A DNA stretch of 64,000 nucleotides from contig NC_088170.1 of the NCBI RefSeq assembly GCF_028769735.1, forward strand, positions 59,367,585-59,431,584, in the 5' to 3' direction. Made by a program: the position numbers and the translations under genes. Source of the DNA: Zonotrichia leucophrys gambelii. Its lineage: Eukaryota; Chordata; Aves; Passeriformes; Passerellidae. Under the pieces are notes generated by a model. It was given only the letters and a program-made list of their open reading frames with translations, had not been told where the DNA came from and searched no databases. Below are positions 27,101 through 40,500 of the stretch, piece after piece (position 1 is the stretch's first letter; each line of letters opens with the position of its first letter).

Positions 27101-29778
27101 TTTACAAAAATCTTATCTAATGTCAGGAGTGTGGGAGGGGTCTCTTTGGCTGATTATAGGAAAAGCAAATATGATGGTTGTGCAAATAGTCACAGTTACT
27201 TTCTGCAAAGTAATTTATCCTCAGCAATGCCTCTGTTCACCATCCACTGAAGAGACTGAAGCTGATCCCTCTGATCCATTTGGGATGTATTTGCAGAAAT
27301 AAATAATCTCATTCCTAAAATATGCAGAAGCAGGGGATTAGACTGAAAATTCAAACTCCTCTGTATGGGCTAGCCCTCATCCTACAGGAGTCAGAAGTCC
27401 TGATTTCAGAATGTTACATAAATATATGTCTGGTTTATATTTTCTTCAGATGGTACAGCTTCATGAATTTTTGGTGTTGAAGGCAATTAGATGTGTGACC
27501 AGGCACAGCTGTTTTCCATCGGTAGCTAAAGAATATCTCATCCATCAGGAGAGACAGCACTGCTTTGCATGTTCACAGCTGAAGAGATACAGAGACAGTG
27601 GAGGAGGTCAGGTGGTGCTGCTGTTTCCTTCTCAATTTCCCTTCCTGGGGAGGTGAGGATGGTGAAAGAGCACAGAAAGATCATGAATATCAAATGATAC
27701 TCTCAGTAAGACGTGGATCACCACAGGTTGCTGATGATCCAGGGTCTGTGACTATGGGCTGCCTTTAGAGCAGTTGGATTCTCTTAGGGGATGTCATCTT
27801 TGATGCTCCTCAAACTACTGAACCAGTCAGAGGAGAGAGAGAGGACACCTTTTCCTGCCTTTGTGCCAAGCTGCTGCTGTTGTGCTTTTCAGCTGAGAAG
27901 GATGCAAAGTTTGGGGCATCTGGGAACACGTGTTTGGACACAGAGATCTAGAATGGTTACATGGATCACTGTGGAACAGATCTAGTCCTCATTCAGCTTG
28001 TTGAAATCACAGAAGAGAGCCGTTCTCAACAGGGACTGGGCTAATCCTTTTTCCTGTTTGTGTCAAACAGTCCTTGCTCATTAAAAACTGGAATTTCTTC
28101 TTGCTTGAAACAAGTAAGTCAGCATGGGCTGCTTACCCAGTTCCAACTCTGACTGCTGAGAAAGTCATTATTTATTTTTTGCAGGTTAAGAAACATTATT
28201 TATGCTAACCTTTTTTTCTTTTGAATTCTTTTCTACAGATGCCTTCCAGAAATCTTTGGATGTTCGATATGTTACTATAGATATATAGTAGAATTTTGAC
28301 AGCTTTCCTATTGCTCAAAACCTAAGGTTCCCTACAGAGACCTTTTCTTCACTGTAGCCTTATTGCCAAGTTGTCAGAGCATTAATTAAACCAGAAGAAT
28401 AAGGCATTGCATGTAATTTCCTATACTGGATGCCTTCATGTCAGGGACATATCTCCATGGTAAGAACCTGTATATAAACAAAAAATAAGCCTGGCAATGT
28501 TACAAAAGCTCATACAGGCTTTTAAGTGAGAAACATGGCAAAAGAAAATACAGAGTTTAAAACAAAGTATTTCTTGGGAAAATGAAGACTGCTGAATACT
28601 GCAGTCATTAAGAACAAATGTGATAATTTTGTTTGGCTATTTGGAGTATTCCTATGCTACTTTTAATCTCCATATTTTAGGTATTTTTTGGCTCAAATCT
28701 AAAAAGTTTTCTTACTCTAAACCCCCCCTCATTTATTATAGGTAGATTTACTGTTCCTTAGTGGGATTATGGATTCTCTGTACAAGCGCATAAGATTATG
28801 TATAGTAAAACTTTATTCCTTATAAACTGCTAATAATTTGCATACTTTTCATTTTGCTGCATGGATCAAAATGCCTTCATACACTATACATCACATCTCA
28901 ATTTGACATGCATTTACTCTGCCATTTAGAAGTCAGAAATACAGCACACATGTTGATGTTTTTCCTGCAATAAAATGAATAGATGCTCAAACTATAATTG
29001 CAATCCACTCTTTGCTAAACCTACAGGCAGAGCCAAAACACTACAGAAAAAGTATTTTTCATTTTTTTCCTCATATTTTCAGGGCTGTGTGTTTTTGTGA
29101 CTCTTCAAAAAATAAATTTGATCATTTGCTGCCACACGGAAAGAAAAAAAAATTTCAAGAGCTGAAAGGAGAAAACTGTGTTTTAGGAATTACAAAATGA
29201 AGGGGATAAAACTGTCTGGAGGATAAAACTGCTGTGTGTACACAGGGTCATCCCTTTCTTCTTGCCATTCAGAGCAGTTCCTGGGGCGTTGCATACAGAG
29301 ACTCTCCCTGAAGGGGAGCGCTGCAGCTGTTGGTACCTGGCTGTGCCACTGAGAATTGGGGCCAGCAGAGGGACATCCATCACTTACAGGCCTGGTTCTG
29401 GTTCTGGGCCTGGCCAGGAGCGCAGGAGTGAAAACTTCTGTGCCACTGAAAAGGGACTTGGAGAGCACTGGTAGTGTCTTGTCAGCCAGACACACTGGCA
29501 GTCTCTCAACATGTTATTTGAAACATTTTCAGGCTTGCAAAGTCCTTGTTCTTGTGAGTTAGCTCAGCTCCATGCATGTGTTTCTGGGCTGGAGCTGTGT
29601 GGCTGCTCCATACCAGCCTTCACTCCTCCTCCAGGAGCTCCATGTCCAAGGTGGGCAGTGTGGCCAGAGGTCTTGGTGTCTCTGGGGTGACTGTGTTGTT
29701 GTAGGCGGTAGGTGGAGTGGCTGTGCTGCCAGGAGCTGCCTGTAGCAGCATATGTAGTATGTTCCTCTTGGTGTCTTT
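24196..29778. other. Intergenic, no gene seen
   Basis: This is mixed AT-rich DNA. Short open frames on both strands (for example around 25.0-25.7 and 26.2-26.6 kb) overlap each other in different frames and show no recognisable domain. They are not called as genes. Nothing else stands out. Confidence 0.65.
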
Positions 29779-30215
29779 GTAGAATCACAGACTGTGCTGA
29801 GTTGGAAGGGGCCCATCAGGATCCTTGAGTCCAACTTCCTGCACAGCCCTGCACATTCACACCCTGTGCCTGAGAGCATTGTCCAAACACTAGAAATCTG
29901 TCAGGCTTGGAGGTGTGACCACTGCCCTGGGGAGCCTGTTCAGTGCCCAGCCACCCTCTTTGGTGAAAAACTTTTTCCTGTTAGCCAGCCTAAACCTCCC
30001 CCAGCACAACTTCAGGCCATTCCTGTGGGTCCTGTCACTGTCACCACAGAGCAGAGATCAGGGTCTGCCCCTCCTCTTCCCCTCATGAGGAAGCTGTAAC
30101 TGCAGTGAGGTCTGCCCTCAGTCTCCTCCAGGCTGAACAGACCCAGTGACCTCAGCCACTCCTCACAGAGCTTCCCCTTCTTGCCTGCCTGTCCCTGGTG
30201 TTCTGGGAGGGTGTG
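29779..30215 (-). mobile_element. CR1 LINE 3' fragment (antisense)
   Basis: On the + strand it starts GTAGAATCACAGACTG, then 'GAGTTGGAAGGGGCCCATC', 'CCAACTTCCTGCACAGCC', 'CTTTTTCCTGTTAGCCAGCC' and 'TGCCCCTCCTCTTCCCCTCA'. It ends in 'TCCTCCAGGCTGAACAG'. These are reverse-complement CR1 3'-end blocks in the correct order. It is 5'-truncated. Sequence to about 30500 may be a further decayed extension, but I cannot align it. Confidence 0.92.
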
Positions 30216-33200
30216 CAGCAGCACAGTGTGGGTGCCAGTCTCTGAGCTACTCTTCAGCAGAGCAGTTTCACCCTTTGCTGCTCTGATCCTGCACAAACCC
30301 TTCCCCATAAATCCTGTAAGACACCTGGCTGGCTGTTGGCTGGGGAGTCCATGCCCAGGTATTTTACATCTCAAGCAGCCTATGAAGCTGTACTGGGACC
30401 CCAACTGTGACTCAAGCACACCCTGAGGGTTTGGGGCCAGCCCTTCAGGGGTGGGTGAGAGGTCTCCTTCAGCTTGAAGTGTCACCCCTTCAGACACTCT
30501 GGGGTAGTCAGGAGCTCAGTTTAGTGCTGGGGACCCCAGGCACAAGCAGAGAGAGTTAAAGTTCTACAGTGCTGGGCCATTCTCACCACCTCCTCTGAAG
30601 TGTGAGAGTAAGAGCATGAGCCTCCTGTGTAGAAGCAGATTTTCAGCACAGTTTCTGCCATGGGATGAGTTTCCCTGTGCCTGTCCTCAGAGCTGTGTCT
30701 GCCAGCAGGATGCACAGGGCCTTGTGTTCCTCTGCACAGGACCTGGCCACTGCCTTGTCCTCCCTGGCTCCTGCCCTGCCATCCCCTCTGCTAAAGCATC
30801 CCCAATATGACTCAAACACTTGGATTCTTTCTCTTCAAAAAACAGTCTTTAAAAATTATTCTTTAAATTTTCTGGTAAATAGAGTTAATGCCCTAAGAGA
30901 GGAACACTTTAGGTTGCTTAGCTGAGAGTATCTTTTATTCATGAGCTGCATACACCATACATTCACCCCCTCACTCAAGTCTCAAGCATTATTTCAGGCA
31001 GAAGAAAGCACATCTTTAGCATTGTAGGCTTTTGAACAATCTGAAAATGTGTAATGAAGTGGCAACACATCTCAGAGGCAATAATGTGCTGAAACATTAC
31101 AAGCTAGTTAGTGGGCATTTTAAAGCTCTAACTTGTAACCAACAGAACTTTGTTATTAAATACGTCTATGTACACAGAACTTTTCTCCTTCTCCCTATGT
31201 ATATTGAGTGAATCCTAAATTATAAACTGCATCAGTGCTTTTTCTCATAAACTGCTTGGTTTTTAGCTTACAAGGTCCTTAACATAATTTTCTCTAGTAC
31301 ATCCAGTAATTTCCTTTCTTTTCTGGGTGTCCCAAAGAGAGGCATACAAGAGTTCATAAATCTAGTGCAAACTTATAGCCTGCTGTTTCGCCTCTCAGAA
31401 TTATTTTTTAAAACACAGGTGAAATATAAAGCCTGGGGAGTGCAAAGGTTGGTCTCTTCATTAATTTAACACTTGTCTTTGTGGGAAAATAAAGCACAGA
31501 TGAAAAGTCTGTAGGAAGACCTGCTGGTTCAGTCCAGGGTTTGGCTACTAAGCGTATTTGGTTATCAGAAGGATTAGTTCATTGTTGCTGAAATTTTAGC
31601 TTTGATCTCTCATTAGGAGTTTTTTAAATTCTGAGGATTAATTGCGTTTGAGGTGAAGATCCAAAGAATTTTTCTGACTCCAGTGGGTTTTGAAGGAGGC
31701 CACCTGAGGTAAATGATAGAAAAGCCCACCTTTGCATCTTGATCCCCGGAAATAGAATTGACCTTTTCACAGCTCAATTATGGATCAGTTTGTATAAATA
31801 TATCTTAATGTTTGACCCCAATCTCCTTTGTGTGCCCTGGTGCAGTTGGCCTGTGAATACTGTGGTCTCCTATCAGCAAAAGGAGACAAGATATTTGCTC
31901 AGATGTTCAGAGTCAACAGCCCAGCAGAGATGGCCCCAGCTGAGGCTCTAACTCGGGCAGGTTGAAAAGCTTGGACCAGCTGTGTGGAGCTGAGCAAAGC
32001 TTTCTGCTTGTCCCCTGTGGTACTCAGCTGCCAATAGTCCAAATTTTGCATTAGCAGTACTTCATAGCTCTATGGAATTTGAAGGTGGCGTTTCTCTTCC
32101 TGCTGTAGTTTCCTCATCATAGATAAGGCAGCCTCCTGTGCCCAACAACTGTAGCTTTTATCCTGCTGGGGGAGGAACACAAGGGCTCAAATGAGATCTG
32201 TGCTACAAAATACACAGTGCCTGGGGCAATCCAACTCGTGTGGGCACCCACAGATTCAGCACCCCTGATCCTCATGGGCTGTGTGAGGCTGGAGAGCAAA
32301 GCCCCAGCTGAGCATCTCTGAGCCCTCCCCGTTACCCACAGGAAAAGGGCTCAGTCCCACAAACTCAGAGAGCTGTCTCCCTTTGTCAGTGGGTCTGGTC
32401 CTGTCTCTCCTCAGCCCTGTGCCCTGTAGTCCTGTTTGCTTTGTGCCTGTTCTGGAGCTGATCTCACCCCACTGAGACCCTAAAACCAACTCAGCCAAAA
32501 ACTGGAAAGCTTTCTGCCATGTCTCAGAGATGGATGAGAAGGAACAGGGAAGGATGTGCTTTGGTAGCCACAAGCCAATAGGATCAGCTCTGCTGCCCCA
32601 AAATCAAACCTTAAATATGTACATCCCCTCCTGTTTCCCTCTACATGGATGATCCTTGCCCTTGGCCAGTGGCTATAGATAGAGATTCTGGAGTTCAGAA
32701 ATACTATTTAGAATTAATTATCCCCTTAGTCTTCCAAAAGGAGGACTGTGTACTCATGTTTGGAGTATCTTCTTCAGGAGTTGTGGACAAGCTTATGCTG
32801 CCCACATGCTGTACATACGAGACTACTAAACAGACAACACTAAGGCGATTAAACCCGCCCTTTTCATGAACTTCAAATTCATTGGCAACATTTATTTTAA
32901 ATCACACTCTAATCTTTCAGAGAACAGAGCTTCTGCTTAAGATGCTGCTCCAAGGAGAACCAGCTGCCATACAAGGTGTCCTCTTGATTTATAGCTGCAG
33001 CAGCCTGAATTTCATATAACATGATAATATCCTATAAAGTCTCAGAGCTCTACACTGAGTCCTGCACAGATAACTGGTTGAGCAGTACACACAGACAGGA
33101 TGTGATAATAATGTCTTCAGCATGAAACGATGCTATTTGGGCTGCCATCCTTCTTGGATGTGGGAGACATAATCCTATTATCAGTCATCAACAATAAACG

Positions 33201-34214
33201 ACACCATTGTAGATATCCATTTGCTGGAGGTGATAAAGAAGCAGCCTAGCCAGCAAGCTGAGGTTTCACCTGCTATTTGCTTGCAGATTTTCTCTGCAGA
33301 TTTCTGCCCATCTGCAGATTTATTTTTTTTAATCACTGTGAGTAAGAGGGCATTTACTTCACTGGTGATTATTTCAAGCCACCGGTTGTATTTCAGCATT
33401 GATTTGGGGAATTCTGTTCCAGGCTTTGGAGCTGTGTCCCACAGCATTCTCCTGTGAGAGACTCTCCAGGTGCAGAAAGCAGGATGGTTTGTGGGTATGT
33501 TAATGTCTGCACCTACAGGGATGGGTAACAAAGAATAGCAGTGAAATCTGCCATAAATTACCTGAGAGATCTCAGGAAAGGTATACAGGTAACAGCCAAG
33601 TGACAGTGCCAAGCAAACAGATGAGTTTTCATCATCTTCATGCCTAGCCCATCCTTTCCAGCTATGGCATACTTTTTGATTACACTATGTTATTTTACAA
33701 CTAGTATGAAATATTTAGGGCTTTACATTTACATAGTCATAAGACACCATTTTGCAGTACATCTTAGAATTCGAATACAGGAGCTGGATAATTACATACT
33801 TCCACAAAATTTTATTAGTGGAGAAAACATAATTTTATTCTGGCACATTGTTGGAAATTATTTCTATGATGAAATCATAGGAAAAATTTCTTCAGTTAAG
33901 TAGAAGTGTAAATGAACAAATTAGGTTATCCCTCTTAGACTTCATGTGCTGGGGTTGCAGCTGTGCTCAGACTGGCTATTTGCCTTCCTGTGCTTCAAGC
34001 AACCCAGTGCAGCAAGGCAGACTGGGAGGGAAGATATGTCAGTGCTGCTCATCAGGGCAGATTTATGCACACCCAGTTGCTTTGGTCCTTTCTTAGCAAT
34101 AAGGAGCTGCTGCCAGGATACAGCTGTTCATTGCCCTCTCAGCATTTCTTGGCCATCCACAGGACTCATAACTGTCCACAGTCCAGGGCACAAGAAAGTA
34201 CTTCACAGCCTCAC
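30216..34214. other. Intergenic, no gene seen
   Basis: GC-moderate DNA runs to about 30.8 kb, then AT-rich DNA. Another GC-moderate patch sits at about 32.1-32.6 kb. I see no exon, RNA gene or identifiable repeat. Confidence 0.6.
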
Positions 34215-34562
34215 TGTGTGGCTGAGAAGGTTATAATTTCAAAAGTTCTATACCTTCTTACTGATTTCTCATGGGCAACTCCTCACAGCACTGACTCCTT
34301 CATCACAGCATAGACAACAAACTCCAACTCTCTCTACAGCACAACCAACAGACTCCAATTCTCTCCTCACTCAGCTAACCCGCTCTTTTGTAGCACTCGT
34401 GTCCTTATTGGACACAGCTGTGGCCTGTTAAGGGCAGGCCTGTTCCTAATCTTTGGTGATTAGTACAGCTGCAACTCCTCAGGTGTGAGATTGCCCTCTG
34501 AACTATTCTCTTACATTCTATTCCTCCACAATTCACTTTTCTCCTGGGAATGTTACTACACA
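34215..34562 (-). mobile_element. Solo LTR, avian ERV type (antisense)
   Basis: Read on the minus strand, the element starts TGTGTAGTAACATTCCC and ends AGCCACACA, so it has TG..CA ends. It carries a CCAAT motif followed about 20 nt later by a TATA-like TACAAAAGAG, the usual U3 promoter order. It then has repeated GTTGGAGT..GTTG units in the downstream half. The element is 348 bp with no internal viral genes next to it. I found no convincing target-site duplication. The family name was not assigned. Confidence 0.6.
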
Positions 34563-37500
34563 GCAAGCACGAGCTTTCCCTGGGACAGGCTGGTGCAGGG
34601 GCCTCCCTTCCCATCCACACCTCTGATGCTGGGTGCTTTTAACCCATTTGCAGTAAGAAATTCACCTAAACTCACCCAAATTCACTTCTCTTTGATTTTC
34701 CTTCTTCCCTAACTGCTTATTTCCCCCAAATTTCCCTACCTTCACATATGTACAGATACAAACCTCCAGCCCCTAATCTGGTCATAGAGGATGCTTTTAG
34801 GTCAGTGCCTAAGACACGTGCTAGTGCCCATCCCACAGGTTTCCACCTCTTTCACTGGGCACTTTCTCATGCAGGAAGGGATGTGGCAAAGGAAAGTGGA
34901 CAGTGTTTGTCCAGCATGAAGCTGACCTTGGAGAAGACCACAGAGGGAAGAGGCTTAGACAATCTTCCCATGACTAAAGGGAGAGATGGAAACAGAATTT
35001 CGAATAGAGAGAGATGGCCTGCCGCATTTCTACACTGCACATTTTTAGCTTTTTACACATCCACTCTTTCCCTGGCCACAGTCACCTTTTATTGCTAATC
35101 AGGGGCACAGATGTCAGTGAATTGCTTTCTCATTTGAAAGATGAACATTTCACACTCCCCTTGGCTGGGAATCAGCTCCTTGCACAGCACCCCATGCCAG
35201 CACCTTTGCTACAGGCTAGTTTACTTTGCTAAGCCTTGCACTGGACACTTTACATGTTGACACAATGAATTCCTATAGAGAATGGCTTTTCAAAATGACA
35301 TTTCTGTAAAATCAACTGTTACCCATCGTTTAAAAACACACATGGGATCAAAGTTCTGTTTATCCCAGGTTTAATAATTACCTTAGCAATGCAAAGCTGA
35401 GCCCAGTGGCACAATAAAACTTCCTGTCCACTTTGACATCTTGTGTGTTGATGTTGACTCGTGACTTAGTCACTGTTTACAAATATTGGCCTGGGAGGTC
35501 CTTATGGATCAAAATAAATTATATTATCAGGAAAGTGAAAATGGACAAACCCTACAAAACTGGCCTTAATCTGATGAAAATACCCTTTAAATTAAACAGG
35601 TGGTGGAGCTAAGCATCTTCAGAATTTTGCTCCCCTGTAATCTATCAAGGGACAGATTTACATTTATTGGAGCCTAAGGATTCATTATGGTAGAGTTTTT
35701 AAATGCAACCTACAGAGCACTAACAAGAGGTGAAACCAGGGTCACTCTTTAACTCATGGATCAATAAATCTTTTCCATCCTTGAACTGTAATGTCAAATG
35801 CCATCGCCTAAAAATTCCTCAACCAACACACCAATCTATATCCATTACAGCTATATTTTCATTTTAGGGTACAAAGAGTGTGCACATCATCTCAGCTACA
35901 CTTCCCAGCTGTTTGTGCAAGTTATTTTACTTGCAGGCTAAAGCATATTCTAATTTCAACATCTATAAATAAATAAATATGTTCTGATTCATATTAAACA
36001 TCCATAAGTTTCACATTGACAAGGCAGTAATTATTCTCTAACTCTTCCATTTCTTAATAAGAATAAAACCTTTGCCTAAACTCCATATTCACAGTGACAA
36101 CACAACGTTAACATCTTTGTAATTCAGATAAGCGAGATCTTCTTTAAGAAATTCAGGGGGAAAATATGCAACCTGACAGAACAGCATGAAGCTTCCACAT
36201 GAGAATCCTGGGAGAAAGTGTCTACATATTTCGGAGTAAAATCAAAGGAAGCCATTAAAAAAGAGCACATTGTCTAAAATGTGTTGAAATGAGACATGTA
36301 TTTATTCTCTCCCTGAGGTAAAAACCTGTACAACTTTGGGTTAACAATCCATAAATTATCAAGTCATTTCTCACTTGTGGAATAAATAGCATCCAAGAGT
36401 GTCTGCATCCACACATCAGCTGAAGCTGGAGAAAGCTGAATTTACAAAACATTGAATCAGGAGGTATGTGAGACTCAGTAAACAGCACAAAATCAAGTGG
36501 CTACAACAAGGAATATTACAGCTAATCATCAAGTTTTCAGCTTTTCAAGAGTTTCTGGGGTGCTCAGGACCTCTCTGCAGAGCTTGACAGAAGAGCAGGC
36601 AAAACCAGGGAGGCAGGTGGGTGTAGAGGATGGAGGGGCCAAACTGGCAAGACCCAGCCTGGGCAGCAGCTCTTGGTTCAACCATGTGTAGTGATGGTAT
36701 TTTGGGGCCACTGATGAGGTTGGGATGGTCACAGGTGGTTGATGTTATTTGAATTCCTGGCTGAGCTGTGCCTTTCACTCCCAGAGCCCAGCCCCATCCT
36801 GCTGGCTGTCCCATGTGGATGGAGGTCTGATTCAGAAAAGATCAGCAGAGCTGGAGCTCTGCCAGCTCCACTCAGTGGTGAGGAGGGTGCCCACCTTCTG
36901 CAGAGTCCCAGGCTTAGAAGCCTTGATGGTAAAAGCACAAGCCCAAGTGTTTCAGCACAGGGTGTCCAGGAGCCTCAGCCCACGTCCCTTCCAGGTCCTG
37001 CCCTCTCTGGGTACATTGCTGGAGCAGAGATTCCTGTTTTGGAATGAGCCAGCCTGCAGAGCATGGAGGAGAGGGTTTGTGCCCACCCCAGTGCTGCAGT
37101 CCATATTCAAATGCCAGGTCACAGCACCTCACAGGAGGTGTCTGGCTCCTGCAGAAGCCTGGCCCAGCCTGATGGTGGTCCACAGTGCCCTGGAGCAGGA
37201 CTGAGATGCTGCCAGGATAGACCCTGGACCTGGGAGTGCTCTGAGAGCACAGCTGCAGCATCACGTGTGGACCAGCCCTGAATTTCAGAGCATGTCAGCA
37301 GTTACCTTCTGCCTCCTGATGAATCAACTCCTGGTGTCATTACATATTTTTAAGGGCAGGTATCCAGAGGCTGGATCACACGGTGTAGGTCCTGGTGGTG
37401 GAGAAGTGCCCATGTTGGCAGGCTCTGGAGGAATCACAAGACATTTGCCTGTGGAAAACTAAACTGGACCTCATCCTGCAGCACTCAGAGGGTGAGTGCT

Positions 37501-40500
37501 GGGCCTCTGAGGAGACATGGACTGGGCCAAGAGCATCAGTGCTAGAGATAAACACGAGTAAACACAGGCAAACAAATTACAGAGGGGAACAAGAAACCAA
37601 CAAAGATGAATGTGGCAAATGAAATGTAAGAAAGTGTGTTAATGCGGGTCAGACAAAGACTTAAAAAATCTTGTATTCAGGATATTAAAATTGCACTCCC
37701 TGGTGTGTACCTGCCTGCACCTCTCTCCTAAACATTATTTCTGCTACATTTGCCTTGAATTAAGAAAGAGGTTTTTCATCTTCGAAGCAGTCAGACCTGC
37801 AATTACACTGACCCAAGTTTTGCATGAGGTAATATTTTTTCCTGCCTTAAACACAATTTGTACTCAAAATGAACTTGTTAAATAGTCTGTCATCTTGCAT
37901 TTCCTTCTGTAAAGAGCAGACAACACCTGAATAGTTAATGAACTGCAGTGCAGTTTAATCAGAGTGGGAAAAATACTATTTCAAACAAAGAACAAAGTCA
38001 TCCCCTCCAGTTTCTCCCACTGCCTCCAGCTTCCTGCGCTGGTCACTGGGTTGCACATGATGTCCTTTGAGCATGTCCCAAGCCAACAGGCCTGAGCCCC
38101 AAGGGTGCACACAGATTTTGGGAGATGATGCTCCCCATCACCTTGCTTCGCAAGCAGCTGTTTAGGCCAAGGTGAGGTGAAAATGCCAAGGCAGTGTGCC
38201 CCAAGTCATGGACCAGCAACCCCAGCCCTGTTCAGGCTGTGCAGTCCCAGTGTTTCAGCCTACACAGAGGCATAAAAAGGCTGGATGTCTTATTCACCCA
38301 GTTTGTAATTTACTGTGACATGTTCATACCAGTATACAAGAGCATTGATGTGCCTCCAGTCCTAGTGCTGAACCCAGAAATGTTGCTCAGAGGAGTCATA
38401 ACCTGCAGTAGGAAAGAGCTCTGGAGCTGCACACTGGAGTGCATGTTGCAGAGCTCTGCCAAATGTGATATTACCAAAATAGCTTTTGTTCCAATACATT
38501 GGGCACATAGAAGGAAAAATATTACCTATTGTCTGGGTTGTAAGTTCCCCTTTGTATAAAATATGAATAACATTTCTTAAGTGCGTTTGTGAAATGCTTT
38601 GTCCCTGGGCACAGAATCTATACACAGCCACAGCATTGCCCTTATTTATGGCTTTCCTTCAGCACTGGGAGTTATGAAGATGTACTTTCACTTTGATCCT
38701 TCACAGACCCGGTAGCCTGCAGGAAGAATACAATTCATCAATGGTTTTGTTATGTGTGTCACTGTAACTGAGGGCAGGAATGAGATCCAGCATTCCTCTG
38801 CCACCTGGGAGCATCCGCTACCCAGCAGCATGAAGGTGGATGGGCTACATCCTCATAGCAGGTGAACTGTGTGAAAACACAAAGAAATAAAGTGGTGAGT
38901 GTGGCTGGGAAGTGGCCGTTAAGGAAATTTAATTCAGCTGACTGTGATGAGTAAAGAGGCCATCAATAGTTCCCGCTACTGGCCACTGAGTTATTGGATA
39001 CGTGATTTCCACAATCTAACTCCCCCAGCACATTGCTATATTAAATCTTTTGTTGCTTTTGTTGTTTTATCCCTAAAGAATATGAGAGAGGTGAATTGCT
39101 GACTTTCCACAGCTTGCTTTGGCTGCAAATGGAGCTTCAGCTCCTCAGGGCTTTGGCTCATGGGCAGTGAAGCAAACAGTGACGGCCGGTGAAGATGGAG
39201 CTGTCTCCCACCTGCCTGCCAGAGGTTAGTGCTGCTCTAATGGTGTCAGCAGCAGAAAATATCTGCCCAAGTCAGCTCAAGCTGGGGCACAAGGGTGGAG
39301 CAGCAGAGATGTAGGTGCTGAATCAGCTCTGTTTTGGAGAACAGAGGGATGTCAGCAGCAGCACAGGGGCAGGGCAGGGCAGGGGCCACTGCAGGACTTG
39401 TTTAAGCAGCTATGCCAAAGCCCACAAGCATGTTTTGCTCTTTTTTCCCCAGGATTATGTTCTGTTGGCCAATAATCTTCAAAAGAGAGAGAAACCCAAT
39501 ATTGTAACCTCGCTGTTACCCACAATAAAGGTCATAACAATCTGAGCCTCATGTTAATTTTATTAGCGATTGGGCTGGGCTTCAGTAAGCACAAAATAAT
39601 ACTAACTCAAACAAATGCATGTTGCTTACAACTCACTATTATATTCAAAAGAAATAAAATTGCAAAAACTGAATGAAAATAGTACAAGGAGTACCAGGAG
39701 TAAACTGCAATCCCTCTGATTCAGTCTGTGCATTTTTGGTGTGGGGAGAAGAAAATATAATAGACAATAGGGTGCTGTGGGACAGAATAACACAGCCAGG
39801 CAGAGTCCCCATGACTCATACCCAGAAGATCTTTCCTCAGGAGTGGGAGTCATTATGATCCACAACAAACTATTGTAACCTGCTAAATGTCTCGAGTGTC
39901 TCTGAAGACACATTAACTTCCTGCAGCGATGATTTTTCTAAATATGTGACATCGTGCTTTGTTCTGCTCCCTGCCAAACACATTTAAAGGTACTACCTTG
40001 ACTCCCCTTTGAGAGGTCTGTCTGAAGCACTCATTTCTCTTTGTCTCTCCCTCATCCCCCTCCCCAGTGCTGGGCGATGCTCTCTTCACTTCCAGGAGAA
40101 ATGACAGCAGCATTCTGCTTCTTGGAGCAATGTTCTGGTTTATCTCCAGGAGTCAACAGTAGGTGGTTTACTTTCTGCCATTTCTGTCTCTTTTTTGTTA
40201 CTTTGCTAGGCCATTTGCCAAAGGGAAAAAAAACCTCGAATACTATGCTTTGCATTTTTACATCTTCTTCCATTCAAGGCTTCTCAAGTATTTAACAAGC
40301 ACCCTTTAATTTTGAGCCAGGCTGCTGGCAGGTGGGTGCAGCCGCTCTGGCCTCACCAAGGCAATGCTTCCCTGGGTGGGACATGGGTGCTCAGCTGCAG
40401 GAGAGCTGCAGATGTGCAGCCATAACAGGGCAAAGGCAAAGGCAGCTTCAGGCTGAGATGAGTTTTTCCCCTCCTCCTGCAAACCAGAGCTGCGCTCCTT

